Positions 7,874-17,500 of a stretch of 64,000 bases of DNA are shown piece after piece. The stretch spans positions 1-64,000 of the forward strand of contig CALVPT010000007.1 of NCBI GenBank assembly GCA_944354125.1, in the 5' to 3' direction. The first letter of the stretch is position 1, and the number at the start of each line of letters is the position of its first letter. The notes under the pieces are model-generated. The model had not been told where the DNA came from, did no database searches, and saw nothing but the letters and a program-made list of their open reading frames with translations. Source of the stretch: an uncultured Clostridia bacterium (lineage in GTDB: Bacteria > Bacillota > Clostridia > Christensenellales > Borkfalkiaceae). Made by a program: the position numbers and the translations under genes.

Positions 7874-7912
7874 AAAAAGGGCGGCAACCGCAATGATTGC
7901 AGTTGCCGCCCC
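7874..7912 (-). terminator. Terminator of the aspartokinase operon
   Basis: GGGCGGCAAC and GTTGCCGCCC arms (7911-7879) with an inner TGCAAT/ATTGCG stem, followed by five Ts on the minus strand. Confidence 0.92.
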
Positions 7913-7933
7913 TGTTATGTGCTTCAATTCAAA

Positions 7934-9253
7934 TCAGGAAAAAAATTCGTGATAGATGGCGCTTATGCACTTTTCGCAGTCCTCGTTTCTGACGCCTACG
8001 GTAATGCTGAGCTCGCTGGAGCCCTGGTCGATGAGCTTGGCGTTGATGTTAGCCTGTGCCATTGCCTTGAAAAGCCTTGCCGAGGTACCTATCGACGACG
8101 ACATTCCGTGACCTACTGTGGCAATCAGAGCTACGTTTTCCATAACTCTGATTATGTCAGGCTCGACGTCGTTTTTGATGCCGTCTATTACCCTCTCGAG
8201 CTTATAGTCCTTTGCATACTTGCTGTCGAAAACGACGGACATCGTATCGATTCCCGAAGGTATGTGTTCGACGGGAATATTCTCCCTTTCGAGCACCGAA
8301 AGCACCTTTCTGACAAAGCCGATTTCGGAGTTCATATGCGTCTTTTCGATGAGAATTACGGTGAAGTTCTTCTTGCCGGCAATGCCCGTGACAATGTTGC
8401 CTTCGGGCTTGTACTGCGAGATTGGAATGATGGAAGTGCCCTCGTCCTCGGGACGGAAGGTATTCTTTATCAATATGGGAATGTTTGCCTTGCGCACGGG
8501 GAATATGCTGTCCGAATGAAGTACGTTTGCGCCCATATACGACAGCTCGAACAGCTCCTTATAGGAGAGGTTTTTTATGTGCCTGGGATTGTCGACTATT
8601 CTGGGATCGCAGGCGAGGAAACCCGATACGTCCGTCCAGTTTTCATATACGCTGGCATTGACCGCCCTTGCCACGATTGCGCCCGTTATGTCCGAACCGC
8701 CCCTGGAGAACGTCTTTACCCTGCCGTTTGCAGCCTTGCCGTAGAAGCCGGGGAATACTGCCATATCCAGCCCTTCGACCGCCTTGGAAATCGCCTTGTA
8801 TGTCTTTTCGCCGTCAAGCTGACCTTCCTCGTTGAAGAACACAACATCCTCGCAGTCGATGAACGTTGCGCCGAGGAGCACGGCCATAACCCTTGCGGAG
8901 AGATATTCACCCCTGGACGCGGCAAAGTCCTCGCTCTTTTCTTCGACCAGGCGCCTCTGGGTCTCGTTCAGTATTGAGGTTATGTCCATGGGAAGATTGA
9001 GTTCCTTTACTATGCTCTCGAACCTCGTCCTGACCTTTGCAAACGCAGCATCGCAGCTGCCCGTCCTCTTGAGTTCGTCGTAGCAGGAATACAGAAGGTC
9101 GGTGACCTTTATATCTCCGCTGAAGCGCTTCCCGGGTGCGGAAACGACTACGTATTTCCTCGATTCGTCGGAGAGTATTATCTTTTTAACGGCGTTCATT
9201 ACGTTGCCGTCAGCCATTGATGTTCCGCCGAATTTACAAACTTTTACTGCCAT
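7934..9253 (-). CDS. lysC: Aspartate kinase
   Basis: Phosphorylates aspartate, the first step towards lysine, diaminopimelate, methionine and threonine. The N-terminal amino-acid kinase domain opens with KFGGTSMADG (residues 7-16) and has VVSAPGKRFSGD and FSRGGSDITGAI (~185-196), the last being the aspartokinase nucleotide/substrate loop. The C-terminal ~140 residues form two ACT units (IGFVRKVLSVLERENIPVEHI and the ASISTSARLFKAMAQANIN-like segment), the usual allosteric sites. At 439 residues it is the longer monofunctional class. AAAGGGA precedes the ATG. Last gene of a minus-strand run from cdaA. Confidence 0.94.
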   Translation of the reverse strand: MAVKVCKFGGTSMADGNVMNAVKKIILSDESRKYVVVSAPGKRFSGDIKVTDLLYSCYDELKRTGSCDAAFAKVRTRFESIVKELNLPMDITSILNETQRRLVEEKSEDFAASRGEYLSARVMAVLLGATFIDCEDVVFFNEEGQLDGEKTYKAISKAVEGLDMAVFPGFYGKAANGRVKTFSRGGSDITGAIVARAVNASVYENWTDVSGFLACDPRIVDNPRHIKNLSYKELFELSYMGANVLHSDSIFPVRKANIPILIKNTFRPEDEGTSIIPISQYKPEGNIVTGIAGKKNFTVILIEKTHMNSEIGFVRKVLSVLERENIPVEHIPSGIDTMSVVFDSKYAKDYKLERVIDGIKNDVEPDIIRVMENVALIATVGHGMSSSIGTSARLFKAMAQANINAKLIDQGSSELSITVGVRNEDCEKCISAIYHEFFS

Positions 9254-9257
9254 ATTT

Positions 9258-10451
9258 TTATCCCTTTACTATTTTCTTTGCTTCTATATAATATCTCTTT
9301 TCGTTGCCCTCGCCCATCGAAAAGGTCTTTCGGGGCAGGTTGCCGCCCGTAACGATAAGGCGGAAAAAGTCGTCCTTTTTTATCGGAGGAAGGGATATTC
9401 CCACTCCGCTTGCCGACAATCTGTCAAGCTGGTCGTCGCCGTGGATATAGTCGGTTTCGCCGCCGCATTCCGCGATGAACTCCGCAATGTATGCGTCGAG
9501 TTGCCTTATGCCCTCAGGCACGTCGGAATTGAACGCAATCGCCGTGCGCTTGCCGCCCGAAACTATATAGGCACGGCCGTCGCCCGACGTTTTAAGTCCA
9601 TTGATAAATTTTTCAACCCTGTCCGTCTTTACGAAACGGTGAATGGGTTCGAATATGAGCGCGGGGTCGTATATGTTTACGACCTCGACGAGCGCGTATC
9701 TCGCGGGGTGGATCGCCAAATCTTCGTCGGGTATAGTCGGCTTGAGCTCCTCCCAGCAGGTCTTGGCGGTAGCCAGCGAATGGTTGCCGTCGCCCACCGC
9801 AAACATCAGCTTCTGACCGTTGCCGTATCTGTCGCCGTCGGTAAGGCGGCAGAGCGCCTCCCTCACCTCTTCAGCGTTGTCGATATATGTTCCCGTGACG
9901 TGACCTCCGCCCATATTTAGGTCGAAGTCATACAGCTTTTTGCCCCTCTTAACGCAGCCGAGCACCGAATTTGTCGGGTCGTCGTACAGGAGCATTACGT
10001 GGGGAAGTTCTATCGGCGCACTCTCCCTTATCCTGACGCGCGGAGGAATGCGCTCCAGAATGGTCGCCTCGGTCGAACGGATGAGCGATGAAGCGCCCTT
10101 TTCGAACGAGTAGTCCTCCAGGTCGACGGCAAGCACTATGCCCGTCCTGACGCCGGAACGCGTACGCCTTTCGACGAGGACGAAACCGCCAGTCAGTGGC
10201 GTGAATATGCCGCCTTCGAGATAGCTATGCATTGTTGAATTTATGCGCTCTATGCGTCCCTCGGTATCGTCCTTAAGATATATTTCGGGATAGACGAGGT
10301 TGAGCGCGGAGGGCGCGCCGCCGACATAATTTTCGAGCTTATGCCAGTACTCGGCGTCCGACGTGAACTGGTCGCAGGCATTGACCGCCCAGCGCGACAT
10401 ATCCGTGCCCTCTTTCGGGAGCAGTATTTCGGGAATGACTATCGTGCTCAT
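9258..10451 (-). CDS. DUF1015 family protein
   Basis: A 397-residue soluble protein matching the DUF1015 family, best seen in the central VGDGNHSLATAK motif (family consensus DGHHR/N-type) and the N-terminal VIPEILLPKEGTDMSRWAVNACDQF region with a following YPEIYL. The function is not established; related genes often lie near serine or phosphoserine metabolism. AAGGGA serves the ATG at 10451 and overlaps the stop of the upstream microgene, and lysC follows after 4 bases, so translation is probably coupled. Confidence 0.8.
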   Translation of the reverse strand: MSTIVIPEILLPKEGTDMSRWAVNACDQFTSDAEYWHKLENYVGGAPSALNLVYPEIYLKDDTEGRIERINSTMHSYLEGGIFTPLTGGFVLVERRTRSGVRTGIVLAVDLEDYSFEKGASSLIRSTEATILERIPPRVRIRESAPIELPHVMLLYDDPTNSVLGCVKRGKKLYDFDLNMGGGHVTGTYIDNAEEVREALCRLTDGDRYGNGQKLMFAVGDGNHSLATAKTCWEELKPTIPDEDLAIHPARYALVEVVNIYDPALIFEPIHRFVKTDRVEKFINGLKTSGDGRAYIVSGGKRTAIAFNSDVPEGIRQLDAYIAEFIAECGGETDYIHGDDQLDRLSASGVGISLPPIKKDDFFRLIVTGGNLPRKTFSMGEGNEKRYYIEAKKIVKG

Positions 10452-10461
10452 TCTCAGTCCC

Positions 10462-10572
10462 TTAACCTATGTTTATGAACGCCACGACGAGCGCGGCGAC
10501 GACGAGCGCCAGCACCTTTATATCCAGATTCTTGGTGAAAAGGTCGGAAAGAAATTTAGTGAATTTTTTCAT
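10462..10572 (-). CDS. 36-residue single-helix protein resembling the N-terminus of CdaR (YbbR)
   Basis: The ATG at 10572 begins seven bases after the CdaA stop, with GAGGGG overlapping that stop as ribosome binding site. The 36 residues have a basic amphipathic start (MKKFTKFLSDLFTKN), a LDIKVLALVVAALVVAF membrane helix and a C-terminal INIG. This pattern matches the first helix of CdaR/YbbR, the regulator normally encoded directly after cdaA, but all extracellular YbbR repeats are absent. It may be a truncated CdaR or a genuine single-pass microprotein partner of CdaA. Confidence 0.6.
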   Translation of the reverse strand: MKKFTKFLSDLFTKNLDIKVLALVVAALVVAFINIG

Positions 10573-10578
10573 TGCTGT

Positions 10579-11388
10579 TTACCCCTCTGCCGTCAGATCC
10601 GTCCAGTAATAGTCGCTAAGCACGTTCTTGAGGTCGGCATCGCTTGCATACCTCTTCTTGATTTCGCCGTTCCTTGCTATCGAAATTATGCCCGTCTCCT
10701 CAGACACGACTATCGCCGTGACGGCGGCAACCTTTGTAACGCCCAGAGCCGCGCGGTGACGGGAGCCTATCTCCTGGGGAAGCCCGTCGTTTTCGATAAG
10801 CGGCAAAAAGCAGCCTGCGGCGTGAATCTTGTCGCCCTCGATTATCATTGCACCGTCGTGCAGCGGAGCCTTGGGATAGAACACCGCCTCTATCATGGGG
10901 GCGTTAATCTCGGCATTAATGACCGTTCCGCTGGAAACTATTCCGTCGGGAAGGTTGTCGTTGGAGAGAACTATGAGCGCGCCTATGTCGTTTTTGGACA
11001 TATGCTGTACCGCCCTTATTATCTCGTCTATGGTGTATTCGATGTTATGCACGGTGAGATTTTCGTTCCTGTTGTGCTTCTTTGTGCCAGTACCGAGCAG
11101 CGAACGCTTGATTTCGGTATCGAAGAGAAGAAGGACAAACACCGTAGCCGTGACGACGATGAGCACGAGCGTCTGCGATTCGATGTCCTTAGACATTGAA
11201 AATGCAAGGCCGAAGAGCACGATTACCGCCGTGAAAAGGCCGATTATTATGCCTGCCTTGTTGTGCTTTAAAATCTTGAACACGATGTAAAAGACGATTG
11301 CAAAGACTATGAACTCAAAGAGATAGCTCCAGTCAATCGTCACGAACATGTTCTTTATTCTGTTTCCGTAGTCCTGCCAGAAACCCAT
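10579..11388 (-). CDS. cdaA: Diadenylate cyclase CdaA
   Basis: Makes the second messenger c-di-AMP from two ATP molecules at the membrane. Three N-terminal transmembrane segments (about residues 22-38, 45-63, 73-90) are followed by the DAC domain with both catalytic motifs, DGA at 178-180 and RHR at 210-212 (GSRHRAALG). Length 269 is typical. GGGAG precedes the ATG at 11388. It is the first gene of a run continuing into the CdaR-like stub, the DUF1015 gene and lysC; the usual glmM is not next to it. Confidence 0.96.
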   Translation of the reverse strand: MGFWQDYGNRIKNMFVTIDWSYLFEFIVFAIVFYIVFKILKHNKAGIIIGLFTAVIVLFGLAFSMSKDIESQTLVLIVVTATVFVLLLFDTEIKRSLLGTGTKKHNRNENLTVHNIEYTIDEIIRAVQHMSKNDIGALIVLSNDNLPDGIVSSGTVINAEINAPMIEAVFYPKAPLHDGAMIIEGDKIHAAGCFLPLIENDGLPQEIGSRHRAALGVTKVAAVTAIVVSEETGIISIARNGEIKKRYASDADLKNVLSDYYWTDLTAEG

Positions 11389-11445
11389 AAGATGACTCCC
11401 ACCAATTAAACGGTATTATATACACAGTTATTATATTATTTTGCG

Positions 11446-11477
11446 CAAAAAAAATAAAGCGTTTTGACGCGCTTTAT
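11446..11477 (-). terminator. Terminator after holA
   Basis: ATAAAGCG (11454-11461) pairs with CGCTTTAT (11470-11477), with eight Ts following on the minus strand and a T run on the other side too. It lies between holA and cdaA. Confidence 0.85.
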
Positions 11478-11503
11478 GTTTTTTAATTTATTTTTGTCAG
11501 ATT

Positions 11504-12481
11504 TTATGAGAAAAAGACCTTTGCCGTGGCGGCTTCGAACGCGCCCGAGGGCGTCATTTCGCCGCTCTTCAGCGCGGACGCCAGCGCATATGCGCCGTTG
11601 AACAGCTTTGCCAGCCTGTCGCGCCCCATCGCCCTTGCCTGTTCGCGGCTCTTTTTTACTCCCCACTCCGTCATTCTCAGCGCCGAGGCGATGTCCGCAT
11701 CCCTGTCGCCGCACGACGAGATGTACAAAAGATTTTTAAAATACGACGCGAGCGACGCTATGAGCGCGTTCTCGTCGAAGCCCTTGGAGAGCAGGTCTTG
11801 GGATATTTCAGCAAACGAGGCATAGTCGCGCCGCGCCACGCAGTTGGTCATCTCGTATATGCGGTAGTCGGCGTCCTTATACACCAGCTCGTCGACGTCC
11901 GCACGGGTGACCGTCTTACTGTCCTTTGCCCACTCTGTGAGCTTTTCGACCTCCTTTGCCACCCTGGACATATCCGACAGGCAATAGGCGGCTATCGCGC
12001 CGCACGCCTCTGCGGAGGAGGTTATGCCCGCCCGCTTGAAGGTTATGTATGCCCAGCGCGTCACGGTATCTTCGTCTGCCTTGTTGCAGTTTACGTACGT
12101 AACGGCCTTTTTGCGCTTGAGGTCGACGCCCTTTTTGCCCTGCGAATTGACTATAATGAGTATGGTCGTCGACGGAAAATCGTCGAACAGCGGCTTGAGA
12201 TATCTGTCGTATTCGCCATCGGTCGGGTAAAATTCCGTGACCTTTATTATGCGCTTTTCCGCCATGAACGGAAATGCCTGAATGGCGGCGGTAAACGCCG
12301 TATATGCGCTGCCCTTGATGTCCGCCCCGTCGTAGGCGGTGAAGTTGAGTTCGGGCAGTTCGGAAAACGCCGCCTTAATCTGCTGTTCGGCGTGCATGCG
12401 GAAATAGGCGTCGTTGCCCTCCAGAAGATATATGGGACGGGCGCCGTTTTTTATGTCGTCTTTGAGCTGTACGTATTCCAT
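11504..12481 (-). CDS. holA: DNA polymerase III subunit delta
   Basis: Subunit of the clamp loader that opens the beta sliding clamp. The 325-residue protein begins with PIYLLEGNDAYFRMHAEQQIK, split here as the P-loop-less AAA+ start typical of HolA, and has the FPFMAEKRIIKVTEFYP strand and ALRMTEWGVKKSREQARAM near the C-terminal domain. AAGGTGG serves the ATG at 12481. It follows comEC closely, the common comEC-holA arrangement of Firmicutes. Confidence 0.9.
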   Translation of the reverse strand: MEYVQLKDDIKNGARPIYLLEGNDAYFRMHAEQQIKAAFSELPELNFTAYDGADIKGSAYTAFTAAIQAFPFMAEKRIIKVTEFYPTDGEYDRYLKPLFDDFPSTTILIIVNSQGKKGVDLKRKKAVTYVNCNKADEDTVTRWAYITFKRAGITSSAEACGAIAAYCLSDMSRVAKEVEKLTEWAKDSKTVTRADVDELVYKDADYRIYEMTNCVARRDYASFAEISQDLLSKGFDENALIASLASYFKNLLYISSCGDRDADIASALRMTEWGVKKSREQARAMGRDRLAKLFNGAYALASALKSGEMTPSGAFEAATAKVFFS

Positions 12482-12502
12482 CTTTCTTTACCACCTTGTA
12501 AT

Positions 12503-14572
12503 TTACCCCTTCGGGACGGACGATAAAAGCGAGTATTGTCCGTCCGACAGCGCAAAGGTAAGCGCTCCGCTGTACGAAAGGGCATAGTCGCCGCCGTCCG
12601 AGGTGAGCGCAATCGCCTGCTTTTCCTCCGAGGCAAACACGGCTATGTCCGCGCCGCCGGGAAGAGCCGTCAAATCATATTCGCCCTCGCAGACCGTCAT
12701 GCAGACGCTTACACCCTCCGCGGATATTATAACGGAAGAGTCCGTCAGCGTTATTTCCGCTCCGCACAGGGTAAAATGTGAGGAAGAAACTATGTCCGTA
12801 CCAGAAATGACGCCCGTAAACGGCGCTCCTTCGGGAACGTACAGGCAGGGAACGCTCTCCCCGAGGTTGAAGTATGCAGACAGGTCGCCGCCGTCGCCCA
12901 CGAGTACCGCCGCCGAGACGTCAGACGGAATATCCGTCCTGCCGTAGTAGCTATGCGTCAGAAACACCACGTCGCCCTCGGGCGAGGACAGCGTAATAAT
13001 TCCGCCCGAATAGCCCGTGGCTACGGTTATGCGCGTGCCGCCTAAACTGACGTATGCCGCGACGGCCGCGGCAACCGCCAGCGCCGCCGCAACCGCCGCA
13101 GAAATATAGCGAATTGCCGAACTGAGATTGAGCTTGTCCGTAAGCCCTATGAACAGGAAAATAGACGCGGCATATGTAAGCGCGGAGTTCCAGTCCTTTA
13201 AAAGCGCGCTTTCGAACCCGAGCGCCGTCATTGCGTTTATGAACGCCTCCAGCGGAGTGCAGACGGCGGCAAGCACGGCGCCAGCCTGGGAAAGGACGAG
13301 CGTAACCGCCGTGAACGCAAAGATGACTATGTAGAACGCCGAAAGCACGGGAAGCACCAGTACGTTTAAGAGAATTCCGACCGCCGACACATAGCCGAAC
13401 CCCGACATAAGCCCCGCAAAGCTGCCGACCTGAGCCGAAAGGCTGACGGACAGCGAAGAAGCCATCCTGCGCGGCAGAAAGCCGAGAAGGCGCTGCAGGG
13501 GATATTTTAAAAATATTATGCCCGACACCGCCGAAAACGACAGTATGAACCCCTTGTCGAGAAGGTACATCGGATTTATGAGCAGCAACACGGTAGCCGC
13601 AAGCGACATTGCGTTGAGCGAGTCATACCTGCGGTGAAAGAGGGACATTGCCGCCGACACCGAGCACATGACCGCCGCCCTGACCGACGACGGGGTGAAC
13701 GAGCACACCGCCGAATAGAAGAATATGAACGCAATGCTTACGGGTACGGAAACAAACCTGTTCACGCGCTTTAATAAGAGAGTTATCGCGCCGTAAATTA
13801 CGCCTATGTGCAGACCCGAAACGGCGAATATGTGCGCTATTCCGCCATAACGGAATGCCGATATCGTGCCGTCCGCAATGCCCGAGGAGTCGCCCGTCAG
13901 CATTGCATACACGACCGCCGCCGTATTGCCGTCGAGATTTAAGAAAAGAGCATCATATACGGCATTTCTTATCGACGCCGTCAGCACGAAGTCCTGCGTC
14001 GCATCCATGCCGCCGTACACCGTGCAGTAATATTTAATGCCCGACACGGCGCGGTATCCTATCTCCCCTTCGGAGAAAAACTCCTCCTTGCCGAGCGTAG
14101 TAAGAAGTTCTACGGTATAACCCGCGCGGCAATAGTCGCCCGCCGTGTCCGTCAGATATACTATGACCTTGCCGCCGAGGGGCGTTCCCCCGAAAGTTGC
14201 ATTGCCGAGCACGAGATAGCCCCTGCCCGAATAGGACGTGCCTACCTCCTCCACCCTTCCGAAAAGAGTGTCGAGCTGACCCAGCGGCACTTCCGAAGTG
14301 CAGTAACCGACATAGGCAAAATATGCCGAACATTCGCCTATGCAGAAGAACAGCGCGGCGACGGCAATAAGCCTTGCCGCCCTTTTCAATCCTGCAATCA
14401 GCACTACGACTATGAACGCACAGCAGACAGCCGCCACGGGAAAGAGCAGGGCAACCTGCCCGAAACCCGAATATGCGACGAAAAAGGCATAGCCGATGCC
14501 GCACATCAATGACAGCGCGGTCAGCGTGAACACGCGCACGTTTGCAATTTTTGAATGCGCAGAGCGAGACAT
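12503..14572 (-). CDS. comEC: ComEC/Rec2-family DNA-uptake membrane protein
   Basis: Polytopic protein that forms the DNA import channel in competent cells. Residues ~1-230 hold N-terminal helices and a DUF4131-like region; residues ~230-500 contain the Competence domain with the signature VSGLHIGVIYGAI and the SSVRAAVMCSV helix. The C-terminal ~180 residues sit where the metallo-beta-lactamase domain normally lies, but no HxHxDH metal motif is present. GGAGGGG precedes the ATG. Lies 12 bases after the giant helicase gene and just before holA, probably in one operon. Confidence 0.88.
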   Translation of the reverse strand: MSRSAHSKIANVRVFTLTALSLMCGIGYAFFVAYSGFGQVALLFPVAAVCCAFIVVVLIAGLKRAARLIAVAALFFCIGECSAYFAYVGYCTSEVPLGQLDTLFGRVEEVGTSYSGRGYLVLGNATFGGTPLGGKVIVYLTDTAGDYCRAGYTVELLTTLGKEEFFSEGEIGYRAVSGIKYYCTVYGGMDATQDFVLTASIRNAVYDALFLNLDGNTAAVVYAMLTGDSSGIADGTISAFRYGGIAHIFAVSGLHIGVIYGAITLLLKRVNRFVSVPVSIAFIFFYSAVCSFTPSSVRAAVMCSVSAAMSLFHRRYDSLNAMSLAATVLLLINPMYLLDKGFILSFSAVSGIIFLKYPLQRLLGFLPRRMASSLSVSLSAQVGSFAGLMSGFGYVSAVGILLNVLVLPVLSAFYIVIFAFTAVTLVLSQAGAVLAAVCTPLEAFINAMTALGFESALLKDWNSALTYAASIFLFIGLTDKLNLSSAIRYISAAVAAALAVAAAVAAYVSLGGTRITVATGYSGGIITLSSPEGDVVFLTHSYYGRTDIPSDVSAAVLVGDGGDLSAYFNLGESVPCLYVPEGAPFTGVISGTDIVSSSHFTLCGAEITLTDSSVIISAEGVSVCMTVCEGEYDLTALPGGADIAVFASEEKQAIALTSDGGDYALSYSGALTFALSDGQYSLLSSVPKG

Positions 14573-14584
14573 ACCGCCCCTCCG

Positions 14585-17500
14585 TCAGCGCAGGGAAATT
14601 CTGTCCGAAACGCTGCGGATGAACATGCCGCGCGATATGCCCTCGTCTATGGCGGCGCTGAAGCGGTTATACAGCTTATCCGTCACCTTGCCTGCCTTGA
14701 AGTGGGCGCAGATTGCAGAAATCAGCTCGTCCCTGTACAGGCTGACGTTTTCATGCAGAATTGCCCTGGTCAGAGCGATTGTGTCGAAGGGCGAATAGTC
14801 GGCATCCGACGTCCTTACCGACGTACCTTCCTCCACCCTGTACTTTTCGAACGTCACCGCCTTATCCGTGCGGTAGTAGTGATTGGTGCCGAGCATTGCC
14901 ATGCTCTTCAGACCGCAGGCCGGAATTAGCGAGAGAATTTTGCCCTCTAATCTTACCCCGAACTTGGTTATGCCGTAGAGCGACAGCACCCTCTTTATGA
15001 GGAAGGGTTCGGAAATGGGCTCCTCTGCGGAGACGACGGCCTTTATCGTCCTTATGAGCTCGGCGTCCAGACTTCCGCCGAGGACGGCGGATGCGTCCGC
15101 CTGGCTGACTTCTACCTTTGCCGCCTTGTATACGCGCCTGTAACTAGAGGAAACTTCCTGCTTTGAGGAAGTCAGCTTGTCGAGGTAATCCTTTATCTTC
15201 TTTATCTCCCTCTTGGGATTGTTGAAGAAGTTTACGGAATACAGCCTTATGACGTTCCAGTTGTTGCGCTTTAAGGTATTTACCTGCATGACGAACTTGT
15301 CCTTTATGGAGAAATTCGTGCTGCCGTCGCAGAGAACTGCGAGTATGAAGTTATGCTTGTTCTTGGGGTCGATGACGCCTATGTCTATCTTGAAGTCGGA
15401 TACGCCGACGTCGCAGCGGCATTCGTAGCCGTAGGAGGCTAGCTCCTTGGCGACATACCTGCCTATGCCCTTTCTGTTTATTATCACCTCGTCGCTGGGC
15501 GTGGCGAGACCCGTCCTGCCCTTTTCGGCAAATTCGAGGAATGCCTTGAGCCCCGCAACGCCCCTGGAGGTAGTGCGCGAGAGGTCTATCATTGAATATC
15601 GCATGGAGGAGAACACTATCATTTCCTCCCTCGCCCTCGAGGCGGCGACGTTGAGCCTTCGCCAGCCGCCAAGCTGATTCAAAGGTCCGAAATTGAGCGA
15701 TATCTTGCCCAGCGTGTCGGGGCCGTAACATACCGAGAACAGAATTACGTCTCTCTCGTCGCCCTGCACGTTTTCGAGATTCTTTACAAAGACCGGCTCT
15801 TCGCGGTCATATGCCGCATCGTCCAGCCCCCTGTCCGATATGGCCTTGTTGAGCATCTTCTCTATATACACCTGCTGGGGCATGGAGAATGTGACTATGC
15901 CTATCGACGAGCGGCTGAGCTCCTTGTCCGAAAGCCTTCTTATCACCTCGGCTACGAGCGCCTCCGCCTCCTCCCTGTTGCACTTGCTGCCGCCGCGCTG
16001 ATATACGCCGTTTTCGATATAGCGCAGCGTAACCTTGGAATCGAGCGCGTCGGGCGACGGGAAGGTGCAGAGCTTTGACGAATAGTACATTATGTTGGAG
16101 AACGCTATGAGGCTCTCGTGCTTGGAACGATAGTGCCACGTAAGATGCTTTTCGGGCATGCCCAGGGCAAGACAGTCGTCCAGCACGCTCTCCAGATCCT
16201 CCGCCTCGGGGTTGTCCTCGTCGGCGCCGACCGACATGAAGAAGGACGTGGGCGGCATCTGCTTGGGGTCGCCGACGACTATCGCGCTCTTGCCCCTCGC
16301 AAGCGAGGGCACCGCCTCGCACGTCGGCATCTGGGAAGCCTCGTCGAATACGACCATGTCGAAGAGGTCGCAGACGGCGGGCAGATACTGCGATACCGTG
16401 AACGGGCTCATCAGCATGCAGGGCGCAACTATCTTCAGAAGTTCGGGAATTTCGCCTATGAGGTTGCGGATATTCAGTCCCCTTAAGTTCGCCTTGGTCT
16501 GGCGGCGGAAGGACATGAGCTCCAGCGCGAGCGGTCCCTCCGTCCCCTCGTCGGGCAGACGGGAAATGAGCTCGTGGCGGATCTTGAGGCGCGTAACGCG
16601 CATGAAGTCCTCCAAAACAAGCGAGAAGTTGGACGCCGTTTCGTCCATTACCGTGGCTGAGAACCCTGCAAGACGGGGGTCGGCAGGGATATTCTTCTGC
16701 ACGAAGTTGCGGTAGACGTTCTTTCTGAACGCAGAAAGTATCTTTTCGCCGCTTATCTGTCCGCTTTCGAGCGCGTCGGTTATGAACGTAAGTCCGCAGC
16801 TGTCGAGCTTGGCGGCAGTCTTTTTATACATGCACCACGCAGGCAACATGTCTATGTTGTCTATGAGCGCGCTGCACTTTGCAAAATAGTAATCGTATAT
16901 GTCGAGGTCGGCAATCTCGTTCTTGTCGAGCTTTACAGTCTTTGCGAAGAAATTGCAGCTTTCGTCGAACGAACGCGCGGCGGAAAGCAGGCCGTTATAG
17001 AGCGGCGTAAGGTGCCCGTCGTTCGCCCTTGCGCAAGCCGAGTTGAAGGAATCGGCGTTGTAGTCCATGAACACGCTGCCGCACAGTTCGTGGAATTCGT
17101 AGAGCGGACGGAGGAAATCCTCCCTCTTTCTGTCGCTTATTCCGCCCGTTATGCCCGTGAACTCCGCAGCGAGGTCGGTGTATTCGAATATGTTGCGCCT
17201 GTCCTCCTCGATTGCCAGGGCAAGTTTGACCCATTCAAGCTCTTCGCCCTGCTTTAAGGGTGTCTTGGCGACGCGGCTTATGCGCTTGACTATTACCGTA
17301 AGATTTCTCGAGGACAGATAGTCGCCGCCGCACAGCTCTATCTCCTCCTCCAGCCCGTCGGCGAACTTGGATATGTCGACGAGCGACTTGAAGCGCGTCA
17401 TCCAGCGCTTTACGTCCCTGTCGTAGCTTAAATTTGCGTTGAAGAAGATGTAGAAGTCGCGCTCGTCGCAGGCAAAGAACTCCGAGAGGGCGCCGCTCTT

